From the NCBI RefSeq assembly GCF_030272615.1, contig NC_081406.1, positions 246,811,218 through 246,875,217 on the forward strand: a stretch of 64,000 nt of DNA, read 5' to 3'. Shown here in pieces: positions 32,916 through 44,631 of this stretch. The stretch comes from Cryptomeria japonica (lineage: Eukaryota; Streptophyta; Pinopsida; Cupressales; Cupressaceae). Numbering within the stretch: the first letter of the stretch is position 1; each line of letters opens with the position of its first letter. The notes beneath the pieces were generated by a model. That model was not told the DNA's origin. It made no database searches and saw only the letters and a program-made list of their open reading frames with translations. The position numbers were made by a program, and so were the translations under genes.

Positions 32916-34169
32916 TGTAAAGCGGAAAATCGCAATCGAACCCTAGTTGCTCTCCCCTCTTCCAACTCCAAGGAGAGAGAAGGGAGATTCACTCTAGGGT
33001 TGATGGTTTTCACTTAGGGGAGAGACTTTACATTCAAAAGAGGGGTTGAAACCCACAAGATCCAATCCCACGCAATGCAAGATTGGATGCTAAATGAGTT
33101 TCAAGGGTTAAGACAGCAAGGCTGCCCTCTTTTGTAAAGAATGTGCATAGAAGAATTAAGCTAGGAATGCATAGAAAGTGACAAAGATTCGCTTTATAAA
33201 CTGAGATAGGGATATAGGATGAAGCTGCGACCTTGGAATTAGCAGTGAAATGTCGATACGGCACTGTCCTGCAAATTTGAGCAAAATTTGTCGGGACGAT
33301 GGCGCCCAGCGCCACGGTCCTCCGAAAAATCCGCGAAACGAAGGGGGATCTATTCGTCTTTGCACAAGGATTCCAGATCTTCAATTTCAGCCGCGTACCT
33401 GCAACCTACACACAGAAAAGTGAAGACGATTCGGGGGTTAGGGATTAGGGGTTTGCCTTTAGGTCAAACCCCGGTTTTGGAATTAACCAAGAAATGAGCA
33501 AGAGCTGTAAATGTAAATGACTGTAAAACAAGTACTAATACCTTGTTCTAAGGATGTTTGTATCCTTATGTGCGAAGGTTTAGATGTTGTATGTTGTATG
33601 TTGTAGTAGTATGTGATCTCCTCTTCAATGGTTGAATCCTTGTCTTGAATGCAACACTTAGCCTTGAATGGAGACTTGAAATGATCAATTGCTTGAAGGA
33701 ATGCTTGAATGCTTGAATGCTTGAGTATAGTTTCCACGCTTTTGCACATATGACCTTCTTACCCAAATGGGAGAGGACAATGTAGTTTATATACTTGTCA
33801 TTTAGGGCTGATAGACTGATTTTCCCGACCTTAGGCCGACCAGGAAAGATAATTTTCCAATTTGCAAACATAAAGACCCGAAGTCCAAAGGAGACCGGGC
33901 CCAAAATAGGACCCAGGGACCAGGGCGCTGGGCGCCATGGTCCTGGGGACCAGGGTGCTGGGCACCCTGGTCCTGAAGGACCAGGGCGCTCTGGTCCCAC
34001 CTCCCGGGACAGCAGGGTGCAAAGGAGGTTCAGGCCAGGGTGCAAGAAAATGCAGTTTTCAGTGTCATAATCAGGTTTCGGGGTCTCCATTCAGGTTGCG
34101 TGTTGCGTCGCCATCGTGAAGACCGAAATGCAGTCGAAATTGCAAGTGTCACAATTTTAGGACGCTACA
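32916..34169 (-). repeat. B 3' LTR
   Basis: TGTAAAGCGG...GGACGCTACA on the plus strand. It contains three adjacent hairpin-forming units at 33916-33997, where the partner LTR has a shortened version, and a (TTGTATG)n-like tract near 33590-33610. Confidence 0.95.
33916..33997. repeat. Three tandem GC-rich hairpin units in the B LTR
   Basis: Unit 1 (33917-33943) pairs GGACCAGGGCGC with GCGCCATGGTCC (one mismatch). Unit 2 (33947-33973) pairs GGACCAGGGTGC with GCACCCTGGTCC perfectly across TGG. Unit 3 (33978-33997) is GGACCAG-GGCGCT-CTGGTCC. The other LTR keeps one hybrid unit (40521-40547), so units were lost or gained by recombination between copies. Confidence 0.88.
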
Positions 34170-34184
34170 TTTAGCCCCCACTTT
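34170..34184 (-). other. B polypurine tract
   Basis: The minus strand reads AAAGTGGGGGCTAAA up to the LTR start TGTAGCGTCC. Confidence 0.82.
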
Positions 34185-35069
34185 AGCGAGAGTATGTATG
34201 CTCATACTTCTGGTAAAGTACAAGGAAACAACATTGAAAGACTTTCACCACGTCAAGGAGGCAAGATACACCAAGCCCCCAGTGGACTAAGGATCTTACG
34301 ACTTCGATTGACAAAGTAAAAGGGAAGATCACGAGGGAGAACCATGACTATCAATAGTAAGGTTCCCTCACTATGAGTCATGCAAAAGGAATACCAAAAA
34401 TTTTCAAGGCAAAGCTAAGTTCGCCAAGAAATTTTCAAGTATCTTGAAAAGATATGAACGGGATGTATGCCCCCCTACGTTAAAGCGATTACACACGCCT
34501 CACCGGGGGTGATTGCTTTAAGGTAGTGATACATATAAGAAATGAGAAAAGAAAAGGAGCATGTTATCACAAGGATTTAGCCCCCAAGTGTGAGATAAGC
34601 CCAAGGATAATAGACACAAAACACAAAGCACGAGGTGACTTCGCTTTCCTCAGGGTCAGTATGCTGTATGATAAGTCATGTATATATATCATATGTATGT
34701 ATGTATAATTGTTCTTCATTCCCCAATCAAGGAAGGTCACCTAGAAGAAGAAGGGAACACATGTGTCTTTTGAGTCAACATGAGAGAGACCAAAAGAGAT
34801 CTCAATGCTTTGCATCGTCCTCAAGTAGACAACACTAAGGACAACAAATAGAAGAATGAGAATAACATATAGAAGAAGTAACAAAAGAGAGGAGGAGAGA
34901 ATCTGCTATGCTAATGTAACTAGTCTAGCACGTCATCTACCCCCCGATCTTGCTGATCAATGTTTCGAGAAGGCAGGGAACACGCTAGAGGAGGAACATT
35001 CAACACAGCAGATGGAGCTATCACAAGATCCAAACAAGGGCTATGTTCATGTTCCGAGCCACATTGTTC
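34185..35069 (-). other. B 3' noncoding region
   Basis: No gene is visible between the end of gag-protease and the polypurine tract, where a full Ty3/gypsy element would carry several kilobases of pol. A short (TATG)n run lies near 34690-34703. ATGCCCCCCTACGTTAAAGCG and GTGATTGCTTTAAGG around 34465-34525 could pair loosely. Confidence 0.65.
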
Positions 35070-38000
35070 TTATCTAGGAGCTAGGATAAGTGCTTTAGAA
35101 AATTCATTAGATAAATTGTTATCAATATCAACAAGTTCATATTCACTATCAGAAGCAAGAGGAGTAACATTTTCATCTATATCATCATCAAGATTTATAA
35201 AAATAGGATCTTTAACTCGCACAGGATCAAGACCATCATGCATCTTATGTTTAGGAGATTTTGGCTCAATTCTCGGCTGAGGAGAAAATGGAATAATGCT
35301 TGTTGAAGGTGTTTTTGAAGATTGCAAAGTTTGAAAAGCAGCTGCTTGAGCTCTAAGACGACGCTTTCGTCGGCGTTCACGTGCAGAACGATTTCGTCTA
35401 GTCTTAGTAGGAAGTGGAGAAGATTGAGGAGGAGGAATGTTCTCATCCTTATCACTTGGGTGTTTAGGTTGTGGTCTCTTAGGCTGATAGGAGAAGAAGA
35501 AGGTCTCTTCTCTCTATAAAAGGAAGGAGGAGGAACTGCTCCATATAAGGGAGGAATATTTGGTTTAGGAAGGAGACCAAGTCCATCATGACGAGGAGGG
35601 ATGGGTCTACTTTTAGGAATTTTATTAGATATAGACATAGTCACATCCATAGGGATGGGTTGGGAATGTTCTTGAGGAAAGACATTAGTTTTATCTTTCA
35701 AAGGAAGAACTTCCTTCTCAAGAATGATAGGAATGTCAAGTTTGGGTGTTCTAGGTTCACTTAGAGATAGGATCATATCTGTTTTCCACTTTTGATAAGA
35801 TTTGAAAAGATGATCACTTCGCGGAGGAAGAGATTGGAATTGTTTAGGCCAAAAGTAATCAATAGGAACGCTAGAAGCTCTTTCAGCTGGTTTAAAGAGA
35901 CTATGATTGACAGTAACAACTTCACCATTATGGGGAAATTTCAAACACTTATGTATAGGAGAAGCAATAGCTTTCATGGACGATAGCCAAGGATAGCCAA
36001 GCTTCACACGAAATTGTTCGGAAGATGGAATAATAGCAAAGTTCACATCAAGGGATTTGTTATGGACCTCAATAGGCAATGTAATAGAACCAATTGTAGG
36101 AGAAGAAAATGCATCAAATAGTTTCACAATCACATCTGTTTTGTCATAAATCACTTGATTCAATTGCAAAGTAAAAAGAAATTCTTCACTAATGATATTA
36201 ACCATGCACAAAGGATCAATAAGCGCTCCACGGCAAGGTGTATTCTTGACTTTTGCAACTATGTATAAAGGACCATCAGGTGCCCTGATGGTTTCACTGG
36301 AATCAAATGTGATGGAAGGTTCTTTAGGGATTTCTTGCTGCTCTACAAAGTTAATCACATTCGAAGCCATAGACACAAGACCATCAGATGAAACAGAGGA
36401 ATCATTAGTCTCAATCGCATTAGAGGTATGAGAAGGTAATGGATCAGTGAAAATCTGAAGATTTTGATTAGGAGGAGCTACAGATGTATTGCCTTTATCA
36501 TTCACTCCAGAAACAGAAATAGTATTATTATCAATCAAATCTTGAATTTTACCCTTTAAAGAAAAACATTTTTCAGTATCATGCCCAGGCTGACAATGAA
36601 ATTGACAAAAGGCTTTGTTATCAAAATAAGGTGAAGTAATCTTTGCAGGATCAATTTGCCTTATAGGAGGAAGAGTAAGCACATTTTGTTCCAATAACTT
36701 ATTCATAATACTATGCAATGATTCATTCAAAGGAGTATACTTTCTTTCTTTCTTGAAAAATTTAGAAATAGGAGGCACACCTGATGCTGCATTCACATTG
36801 TTGTTGATGATGTTTTCATTGAATTTGATGGAATCTCTGTTCGGTTTAAACTTCCCAAATGGTTGTTGACTGCTATCACCCTTATCACTCGGAGCCATAG
36901 GATGTGATTGTTCCATTTGACTCACAGTCAGTTGATAATTGTGAAGAGTTGCACACAACTGTTGGAAAGAAGTAAACTCAGAAAACAGAAGTTTGTCTCG
37001 AATATCTTTTTGTAAATTAGAAATAAAGATTCTTTGAATATCATTGTCAGGCACTGGAAAAGAAATTTGAGCATACAAATGCTTATATCTACCAATGAAA
37101 TCAGTCACTTTTTCTTTAACACCTTGTTTACAATGCATTAAATCAATCAAAGTAACTTTAGGACTTATATTGTTTTGAAATTGTTGAATGAAAGCATTTG
37201 CAAGTTGTTCGAAAGAAGTAATAAAATAAGAAGGCAACGAGCAATACCATTGTAGGGCTTTGTCTCTTAATGTTCTAGTGAATAGTTTTGCAAGCAACCT
37301 TGGGTCATAAGCAAAATCAGTACAAATTGTTTGAAAAGTCTTAACATGTGTTAGAGGATCACCTTTACCATTATAAAGTTCTAGATGTGGAATTTCAACA
37401 TGTTTAGGGGGAATAGCTCGGACAATGTCAAGAGAAAGTGGGCTCGCAACGTCAAATGTGGGCACACTAAACTTAGATTGATTCATAGAGGCAATTTGTT
37501 GCTGTAAAGAAGAGACAGTTTGTGCAAGATTGTTAATGGTCGCTTCAGTCGAAGAATTCATATTAGATGTGTTAGATTGAGATGGAGGTGTTATGTTATT
37601 GAAAGAAGGCAAAGAGTAAGGTGGTGGGACTCTATGATAGTCAATTATAGGGGATGATTGGACAAGAGGAACACTACAAGGAGGAATGGAATGGTTAAAT
37701 GAATTGCCCCCTTGCATCACGTTCATTTGTGGAGATATAATAGGGACACTCATTGAAGGAATGAATGAAGAAGTTGGATTGAATGAAGGAAGATGGTTAA
37801 TTGAAGAAGAAGGATTGCCCCCATGACTGGTGATCACAGGAGGAATGTCTTGTGTAGAAGTAGCCATTATATTTGATGTAAAGGTAGGTATGCTAGCAAT
37901 AGAAGTCGTCAAAGGAATAGAATGATTGACTTGAGTAGGAGGTTGTGTATAACCCAAACTTTCAGCACAACTCTTCATAGGCATCACATTCGAATCCACA

Positions 38001-38341
38001 ATGTGTGCAATACCATGCAAAATATCAATTCCATTCTTATCACTTTGAAGCATACGTTTTAGACCCTCAATTAAAGGAAGAGCTTGACTATCGGGGTATT
38101 CTTGAGACATCCATTGTCGAAAATCATCAAATTGGTTATCCAATTTCGAAATTTGTTCTTCAGAAACCTCATGGAGAGCTTCTTCATCATTAGGAGGATT
38201 AGAGGAATTACCCATGTCCTCGTTAAAAAGGCTATTCAAATTAGGTTCCATCTCCTCGGTAATTAAACCTCGGAAAGACTTAATTCTATAGCTTCGTCTA
38301 ACGGGAATAGTGTAAGTAGGGCTTATTGTTGTAAAACTCAT
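35070..38341 (-). CDS. gag: B gag-protease, Tat-type, with a C-terminal frameshift
   Basis: The ATG at 38341 (MSFTTISPTYT) opens 1048 codons without a stop. Residues about 310-450 are a Retrotrans_gag core (LELYNGKGDPLTHVKTFQ, ALQWYCSLP, FIQQFQNNI, DFIGRYKHLYAQI). A zinc-knuckle-like CQFHCQPGHDTEKC follows near 577, then a protease-like region near 695-800 with CRGALIDPLCMVNIIS and LGYPWLSSMKAI. The protease keeps Asp but has DPL where Tat elements usually have DGG or DSG. Near 35485 the frame shifts: the next frame continues with QPKRPQPKHPSDKDE, a basic RERRRKRRLRAQ block and an acidic end at 35070. No pol follows. Gag could package RNA; the protease is doubtful. Confidence 0.85.
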
Positions 38342-38386
38342 GCACTAGAGAGGGAGAGAAAGTTTTGAATTTAGAGGTAGCAATTT

Positions 38387-39171
38387 TCAATAAAATCAGC
38401 CAATCTTCTGGATTTAAGCTGTTAAATGCAATCACGACAATCTCCCGAAATATCAGAAAAAATGTCCAGGACCGTGGCGCTCAGAGTGCAACACGGTCCT
38501 TGCAACTTTTTTCGAAATTTGCAGGGATGAAAGGTATGATGATTTTAAAGCTAATCTGAAAAAATTGAGTGATTTTACGATCTGTAGATAGGCCAAATTA
38601 AAGTTGCAATCTCGAAATTGAACCCTACCAAGATTGTCGAAAAATGCAAAATTTGAATTTTGAAAAAGAGAGGGAAACTGAAATTTTGAATTTTATGATT
38701 TTAGAGGGAATGTCAAGAGCAATGCAAATTTTGAAATTTAAAAATTGACTCAATTTCATGCAAAATTCAATTTTGAAAGCGGAAATTAAAGTTGTTGTAA
38801 TTAAGCACTTAATTTCAAAAGTCACAAATTGTAAGAATTTGAATAAAGCACTGAAATTTTTAATGAATGCAAACACACTTTTCAGATTTAGGACAGTAAG
38901 AACACAATTTTGACATAAAATTTCAATTTCGATGATTTTTGAATGTTTAGAAGCCTTAATCCAAGCAATCACAAGACCAACTTTGACTGTAATTTTGAAG
39001 GTGTTAAAATTGATAAAATCAGCCAAAATTCTGGATTTTAGCAGGAAAATACAGTAAGATCTCGCTCCCGAAATTTCGGAAAAAATGTCGGGGACGATGG
39101 CGCTCGGAGTGCACACGGTCCTCGCAACTTTTTTCCAAATTTTCAGGGATGAAAGATATTGTGATTTTATT
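38387..39171. repeat. Diverged 165-bp direct repeat in the B leader
   Basis: 38387-38549 and 39009-39171 share AAAATCAGCCAA, TCTGGATTT, CCCGAAAT, GGAAAAAATGTC, ATGGCGCTCGGAGTGCA-like text, CACGGTCC, GCAACTTTTTTC and CAGGGATGAAAG in the same order. The LTR contains a shorter related block (GACGATGGCGCCC...CACGGTCCTCC near 33296). AT-rich sequence with no genes fills the rest of 38342-39493. Confidence 0.8.
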
Positions 39172-39493
39172 GCGGAATCCAAAGTTACAGCTGATTTGGA
39201 GATGTTTTGATCAATGAAATTGTCAGTCAAAAGTTGAATCAAGAGGGTTTCAAAAATTAGGGTTTTGACACTTAACCACTTAATTTTCAAAATTAAAGCA
39301 CAAATATGAATTGATAATTTGTAATAGAAGGGCAGATCTGAAACAAGCATTAACAATTAAACATTTCACAAGCTTAATTACTAAAAAGAAATTTTAGGGT
39401 TTTTATGCAATCACCTCTAAAATTTTGCAAAAGATCAAACATGGAAATGTAATCAATTTTTTCAGATCTAAGCATGAAAAATCAGAAAGGATG

Positions 39494-39511
39494 TTCATGT
39501 CGGGTTCACCA
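39494..39511 (-). other. B primer-binding site, same type as in A
   Basis: The minus strand reads TGGTGAACCCGACATGAA three bases inside the 5' LTR, one base different from A. Confidence 0.78.
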
Positions 39512-39514
39512 AAA

Positions 39515-40719
39515 TGTAAAGCAGAAAATCGCGATCGAACCCTAGTTGCTCTCCCCTCTTCCAACTCCAAGGAGAGAGAAGGGAGATTCACTCTAGGGTT
39601 GATGGTTTTCACATAGGGGAGAGACTTTACATTCAAAAGAGGGGTTGAAACCCACAAGATCCAATCCCACGCAATGCAAGATTGGATACTAAATGAGTTT
39701 CAAGGGTTAAGACAGCAAGGCTACCCTCTTTTGTAAAGAATGTGCATAGAAGAATTAAGCTAGGAATGCATAGAAAGTGACAAAGATTCGCTTTATAAAC
39801 TGAGATAGGGATATAGGATGAAGCTGCGGACCTGGAATTAGCAGTGAAATGTCGATACGGCGCTGTCCTGCAAATTTGAGCAAAAGTTGTCGGGACGATG
39901 GCGCCCGGTGCCACGGTCCTCCAAAAAATCCGTGAAACGAAGGGGGATCTGTTCGTCTTTGCACAAGGATTCTAGATCTTCAATTTCAGCTGCGTACCTG
40001 CAACCTACACATAGAAAAGCGAAGATGATTGGGGGGTTAGGGATTAGGGGTTTGCCTTTAGGTCAAACCCCGGTTTTGTAATTAACCACGAAATGAGCAA
40101 GAGCTGTAAATGTAAATGACTGTAAAACAAGTACTAATACCTTGTTCTAAGGATGTTTGTATCCTTATATGTGAAGGTTTAGATGTTGTTGTTTGTTGTA
40201 TGTTTGTATGTTGTATGTGATCTCCTCTTCAATGGTTGAATCCTTGTCTTGAATGCAACACTTAGCCTTGAATGGAGACTTGAAATGATCAATTGCTTGA
40301 AGGAATGCTTGAATGCTTGAATGCTTGAGTATAGTTTCCACGCTTTTGCACATATGACCTTCTTACCCAAATGGGAGAGGACAATGTAGTTTATATACTT
40401 GTCATTTAGGGCTGATAGACTGATTTTCCCGACCTTAGGCCGACCAGGAAAGATAATTTTCCAATTTGCAAACATAAAGACCCGAAGTCCAAAGGAGACC
40501 GGGCCCAAAATAGGACCCAGGGACTAGGGCGCTAGGCGCTCTGGTCCCACCTCCCGGGACAGCAGGGTGCAAAGGAGGTTCAAGCCAGGGTGCAAGAAAA
40601 TGCAGTTTTCAGTGTCATAATCAGGTTTCAAGGTCTCCATTCAGGTTGCGTGTTGCGTCACCATCGTGAAGACCGAAATGCAGTCAAAATTGCAAGTTTC
40701 GCAATTTTAGGACGCTACA
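39515..40719 (-). repeat. B 5' LTR
   Basis: TGTAAAGCAG...GGACGCTACA, 1205 bp, collinear with 32916-34169 at roughly 97 percent by eye, shorter at the hairpin tract. It is followed by ATTGG at 40720-40724. Confidence 0.95.
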
Positions 40720-40724
40720 ATTGG

Positions 40725-42734
40725 GAGAAATCTGCTATTTACATCATCAGCACCCCATTGTTGAGGCAGCAGAGGATTGCTAACATAATTGGTTGTAAGG
40801 TTGAGCTACTCCCCTCTACTTATTTGGGTCTCCTTCTTGGTTTGGTTCCTCCAAACTCTTTCTGGAATTCTTTAATTGATAAGTTCAACAAAAAATTGGT
40901 AGGTTGGAAAGGCTCTATGTTACCACAGGTTGGTAAGCTTCAGCTTCTTCAAGCCACTCTCCAGAATCTGTCTGTTTATGCTCTTAGTTTGTTTAGAATA
41001 CCAGTCAAATTTGCTGAAGCTTTAGAAAGAATTCAAAAAAGATTTCTTTGTTCTAGTGTGGAAAATAAGAAAAGGATTGTTTTGGTTTCTTGGGATAAAG
41101 TCTATTCTCCTAAAAGCAATGGGGGTTTAGGTATTAAATCTCTTAAACCTTTCAACAAAACTTTGTTAGCCAAATAGATTTGGAGGGCATATGGTATTAA
41201 GAGAGATTGGAGTAGGGTGTGGTTTGACAAATACATACATAATCAGCCCATTCATTCTCTTCTCTATTATGAAGATATCCCTATTGGATCTTTTATATGG
41301 AATAGTATGATCAAATCTATTAAAGTTGTTAAAGCTTGAGCTGCATGGGTCCTTGGAAAAGGTAATAAAATCAGATTTTGGGAGGATGTATGGATCAAAG
41401 ATGAGCCTCTTTTTAGTCAGGATTGTAGCCATTTCATTGAAGACTGTAAAAGGAGGTTTGCTTCAATGGTCTGTAATTATTGGGAGGAGAATAAATGGGT
41501 TAGAATTGATGGAGTTTATGCTGGATTTTCTCCCCTCTAGCATGAGTTGTTGTCTTTTTTTGTCAACAAAGAATCTGATGATGTTTTCTTATGGAAGAGT
41601 AATCCTAGGGGCAATTTTACTGTTGCCTCTACTTATAAAAAAATCGCTACTCAGGCCTATAACCCTATATGGACTAAAGTTTGGAATAGATTCCTCATTC
41701 CTAAAGTTAATATGTTTTTTTGGCTTGCAACTCACAACACGATTCTTACCATTGATAAACTGGCTCGAAGAGGATTCATGATTCCTAATAGGTGTGAGTT
41801 ATGTCAAAAAGAGGCTGAGTTTGTGGATCATTTGTTCATTCACTGTCCTTTTACCTAGGAGATCTGGGGTAAAGTGTGGATGCAATGGAAAGTTGACTGG
41901 GTAATGCAAAATAGTTTTAAGGAAGTCCTTTGGCAATGGATTTTCCCTACAAAGTTTCCCATGATTAAGACCCTCTAGTCCTTTGTCCTTCCTATGACCT
42001 GTTGGCATATCTAGAAGGAGAGAAATAATAGAATTTTTAGGGAGACTAAGTGTTCTTCTCAGGTGGTTTTTGAAAAGATTTGTAGGGCTATTAAAGAAAA
42101 CATCAATACCATTCACAAAAGTGACAAGCAATGTAGTTATATTAACATGACTGATAATGAGAAAAGTATCCTTACTGAATGGAATTTGATACACAAAGTT
42201 TGGAAATCTGATATGAAGAGCAGAAGAGATAATATTGTGTGGAGATTCCCTCCTCATGATTGGGTTAAGGTGAACTTTGATGGTGCAGCTAAAGGAAATC
42301 CTAGGAATGTTGGAGGGGGAGGGGTTATCAGAAACTCTTATGGATGTGTTGCTGCAATTGCCTCTCCCTTTGGAGTTCAAAACAACCATGTGGTAGAAGC
42401 TCTGGCAATGTTAAAATGCCTTCAGCTTGCTCAGAGATTTAATTTTAAAATAATTTGGCTGGAGGGGGATTCTGTCAATATAATTTAGGATATCCAAGGT
42501 ATTAGTTCCCCTTCTTAGAACATCCATGATATCATTGATAATGCTAAAAATTTGTTAGATGCCTATGATAGTGTGATTATTACCCATACCTTTAGGGAAG
42601 GTAACAAGGTAGTTGATTTGTTAGCCAATGAGGGGGTCATTTTAGTGGAGGATGTTAATTATATCAAAGAATTGTCATGTAAGAACGGAGTCCGAGAGCA
42701 ATTATTTTTTGACAGAGTCCATGGTACATATTAA
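40725..42734 (+). pseudogene. LINE ORF2, part 3: thumb region, zf-RVT and RNase H
   Basis: The frame continues past B with EKSAIYIISTPLL, YLGLLLGLVPP, VGWKGSMLPQVGKLQLLQA and NGGLGIKSLKPFNKTLLAK, then a zf-RVT block (FWLATHNTILTIDKL, CELCQKEAEFVDHLFIHCPF, about 41720-41855) and RNase H (VNFDGAAKGNPRNVGGGGVI, VVEALAMLKCLQLA, WLEGDSVN, FREGNKVVDLLANEG). Stops at about 41176, 41338, 41538 and 41857 and further on make it a pseudogene. The frame is the same throughout, so decay is by substitutions. It ends at 42734. Confidence 0.88.
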
Positions 42735-42759
42735 TTTCATTATTACCTTTCTGGGTTCA

Positions 42760-44631
42760 GACATTAATGATAGATTTTGGAGTGAGGCGAATTGTCAGTT
42801 GATTACCTGTCTCAAGCATCGTGATAATGAGTACCGGTGTGAAGGGCCTTATCATATTAAGTGTTGTGTTATTTTGAATGTTTTAAAAGACTACTTGAAT
42901 AACAAGAAAATCACGTTGTTTTTTTATTCCAGCATCTCGTTTCTTCAACATTTGGTCAGTTTGCGCTCCTTTGAGGGTTTTGACTTGAACAACCATCACA
43001 TTATAGGAGGAAATCTCAATTGCAATGAGCCTACCAGTTGTGATAGCTGGAAAGGTGAAAGGAAAATATGGGGAAGGTTGCATAGATATGGCTTCATCGA
43101 CTACATGGAGAAATTGCATGGGACCAAGAAGTCTGTTTCTCGTGGTTTTGCCAAGGGCTGGAAAAATAATAAAGTTACTCTGTTTGGTGAAACCTAGAAA
43201 GTGGACGAAGATTTGGTGGCTGAGGTGGCCAGTTTGCAGAAGGATGGCATCAAGTTTTATAGAGACCACAAATTATCGGTGGAAGCCATCAATAATTTCC
43301 CCAAAAATGAAGATGAAAGGGCTTGGCTTGCCAAAATGATAATGCTTCCTACTATCTCCCTAACTAGGTAAAATCTTTCTGGCAAAAAATGTTGAAATTT
43401 TTAATGGAGTACCTTATGGTTGATGGCAGGTTTTTTCGAAAGTTTACAATTACCACTTTGTTATCCTTAACCATTTTTACCACGGATCTAAGATATTGTT
43501 GTCATTCTACTTGGCTTCCTCCCTTAACGATAGCCTGGCTTATCATGCCAAGAAACCTAATTCCTACCCCATTGCTCACCAGGGCCATATTTTGTTAATT
43601 TATGAGCATCTAAAGGGTAAAACTAAGGCTAATAGGGATGATCCCTTTGTGGAGATTACCCACATTTCTGAGGATTATGATGGCTCTGATTCTGATGAGG
43701 ATTCTTCTAATCTTCCTCTGAAAAATAAATTGAGGGTTACTGATAAAGCTAAAGAAGACATTGAAGAGAATGTTGGTTTTGAGCAGGAGTAGGAGAAGGA
43801 GGTGGATGAAGAGATGAAGAATAAGCAGGAGAAGGAGGTTGAGGGTTAGGAAGGGGATGAGAAGAGAGAAGAGGATGTTGAACAGTCAGAGGTGAAGGAT
43901 AATCCCTATGTTTCGAATAACAAGGATGATGTTCAGCAAAACATGGAGGAGGGAAACCCTAGATCTGAGGACTCTACCCCGAATTTGGAGAACGCGGAAT
44001 CCATTCTGATTGCTACTAGAAATAGTACCCTAGAAATGTTCAATTTCTAGAAATGGGTGATTGATAACAACACTCGCATTCAGGAAAAATAGAGAGAGCT
44101 GGATTTTCAAATTGAAAATTTGATTAAGGATATCAACATTAAAGGTAAAGAGGATAATGCAGAGGATACTAGTGCTGCAGAGGATGAAAAAGAAATTTCA
44201 GACTGGCCAGAAAGTGACATTATAAAGGGATATTTGAAGCACCTAGAGATGTGGTGAGGATTATCAAAGAAAAGGGGGAAGTTGATAATGGTCTGATAAA
44301 CAATCGGATTCAAAAAATTGAGAATGCTTTAAAGAAATTCATGGAGCATAGTCTGGCTATGTTGAAGGTGTCCTCTCAAAATATGAATGTGTTGGTTGCT
44401 TATCTGGAGAAGGATAAGCCAAATAAAGAAACTGTGATTATTGATGACGAGTCGGCTTCTAGTTCTATTCTACACTCTTCTAGACGCAGAACCAGGCAAA
44501 GTGCAAGTGAGCTGGAGTTGAAGACCAAAGGCAATCAACAAATGCAAGAAAATAAAGACCTGAAAGAGGCAGCTAATGCGATGATGATGTTGGTCAAGGA
44601 TGGGGAAGAGACAATAAATATTTTCACCTGA
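42760..44631 (+). pseudogene. LINE downstream frame (possible ORF3), unknown
   Basis: After RNase H about 1.9 kb remain coding-like, in three frames: 42760-43371 (RKIWGRLHRYGFIDYMEKLHG, GFAKGWKNNKVTLFGE, KVDEDLVAEVASLQKDG), 43377-44250 (VYNYHFVILNHFYHG, SFYLASSLNDSLAYHAKKP, HILLIYEHLKGK, then a Glu/Lys/Asp-rich coiled coil) and 44251-44631 (coiled coil ending RRRTRQSASELELK). A globular head with conserved-looking aromatic motifs and an acidic coiled-coil tail resembles the layout of the extra frames in Z and D, but I see no firm sequence match. It could be LINE-borne, or a fragment caught between two LINE pieces. Confidence 0.55.

Larger units (their letters stand above)
32916..40719 (-). 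mobile_element. B: Ty3/gypsy (Tat-like) LTR element with gag-protease but no pol
   Basis: LTRs 32916-34169 (1254 bp) and 39515-40719 (1205 bp), perfect target duplication ATTGG (32911-32915, 40720-40724), primer site at 39494-39511 and polypurine tract at 34170-34184 define a complete minus-strand element of 7.8 kb. It has one long gag-protease frame and nothing resembling reverse transcriptase, RNase H or integrase. The LTRs differ by about 30 substitutions plus a 50-bp length change, so it is older than A. The gag style (Retrotrans_gag core and C-x-F/H-C..GH.TEKC knuckle) points to the Tat lineage. Confidence 0.93.

Noticed and set aside
33034-34119. Frames on both strands with Pro/Gly-rich text, repeated at 39633-40508
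   Set aside because: They are the B LTR hairpin and GC-rich tracts read as protein; the two LTR copies disagree in length and frame.
41799-42389. 196-codon minus-strand frame
   Set aside because: Opposite the LINE zf-RVT and RNase H region, which explains the sequence on the plus strand.
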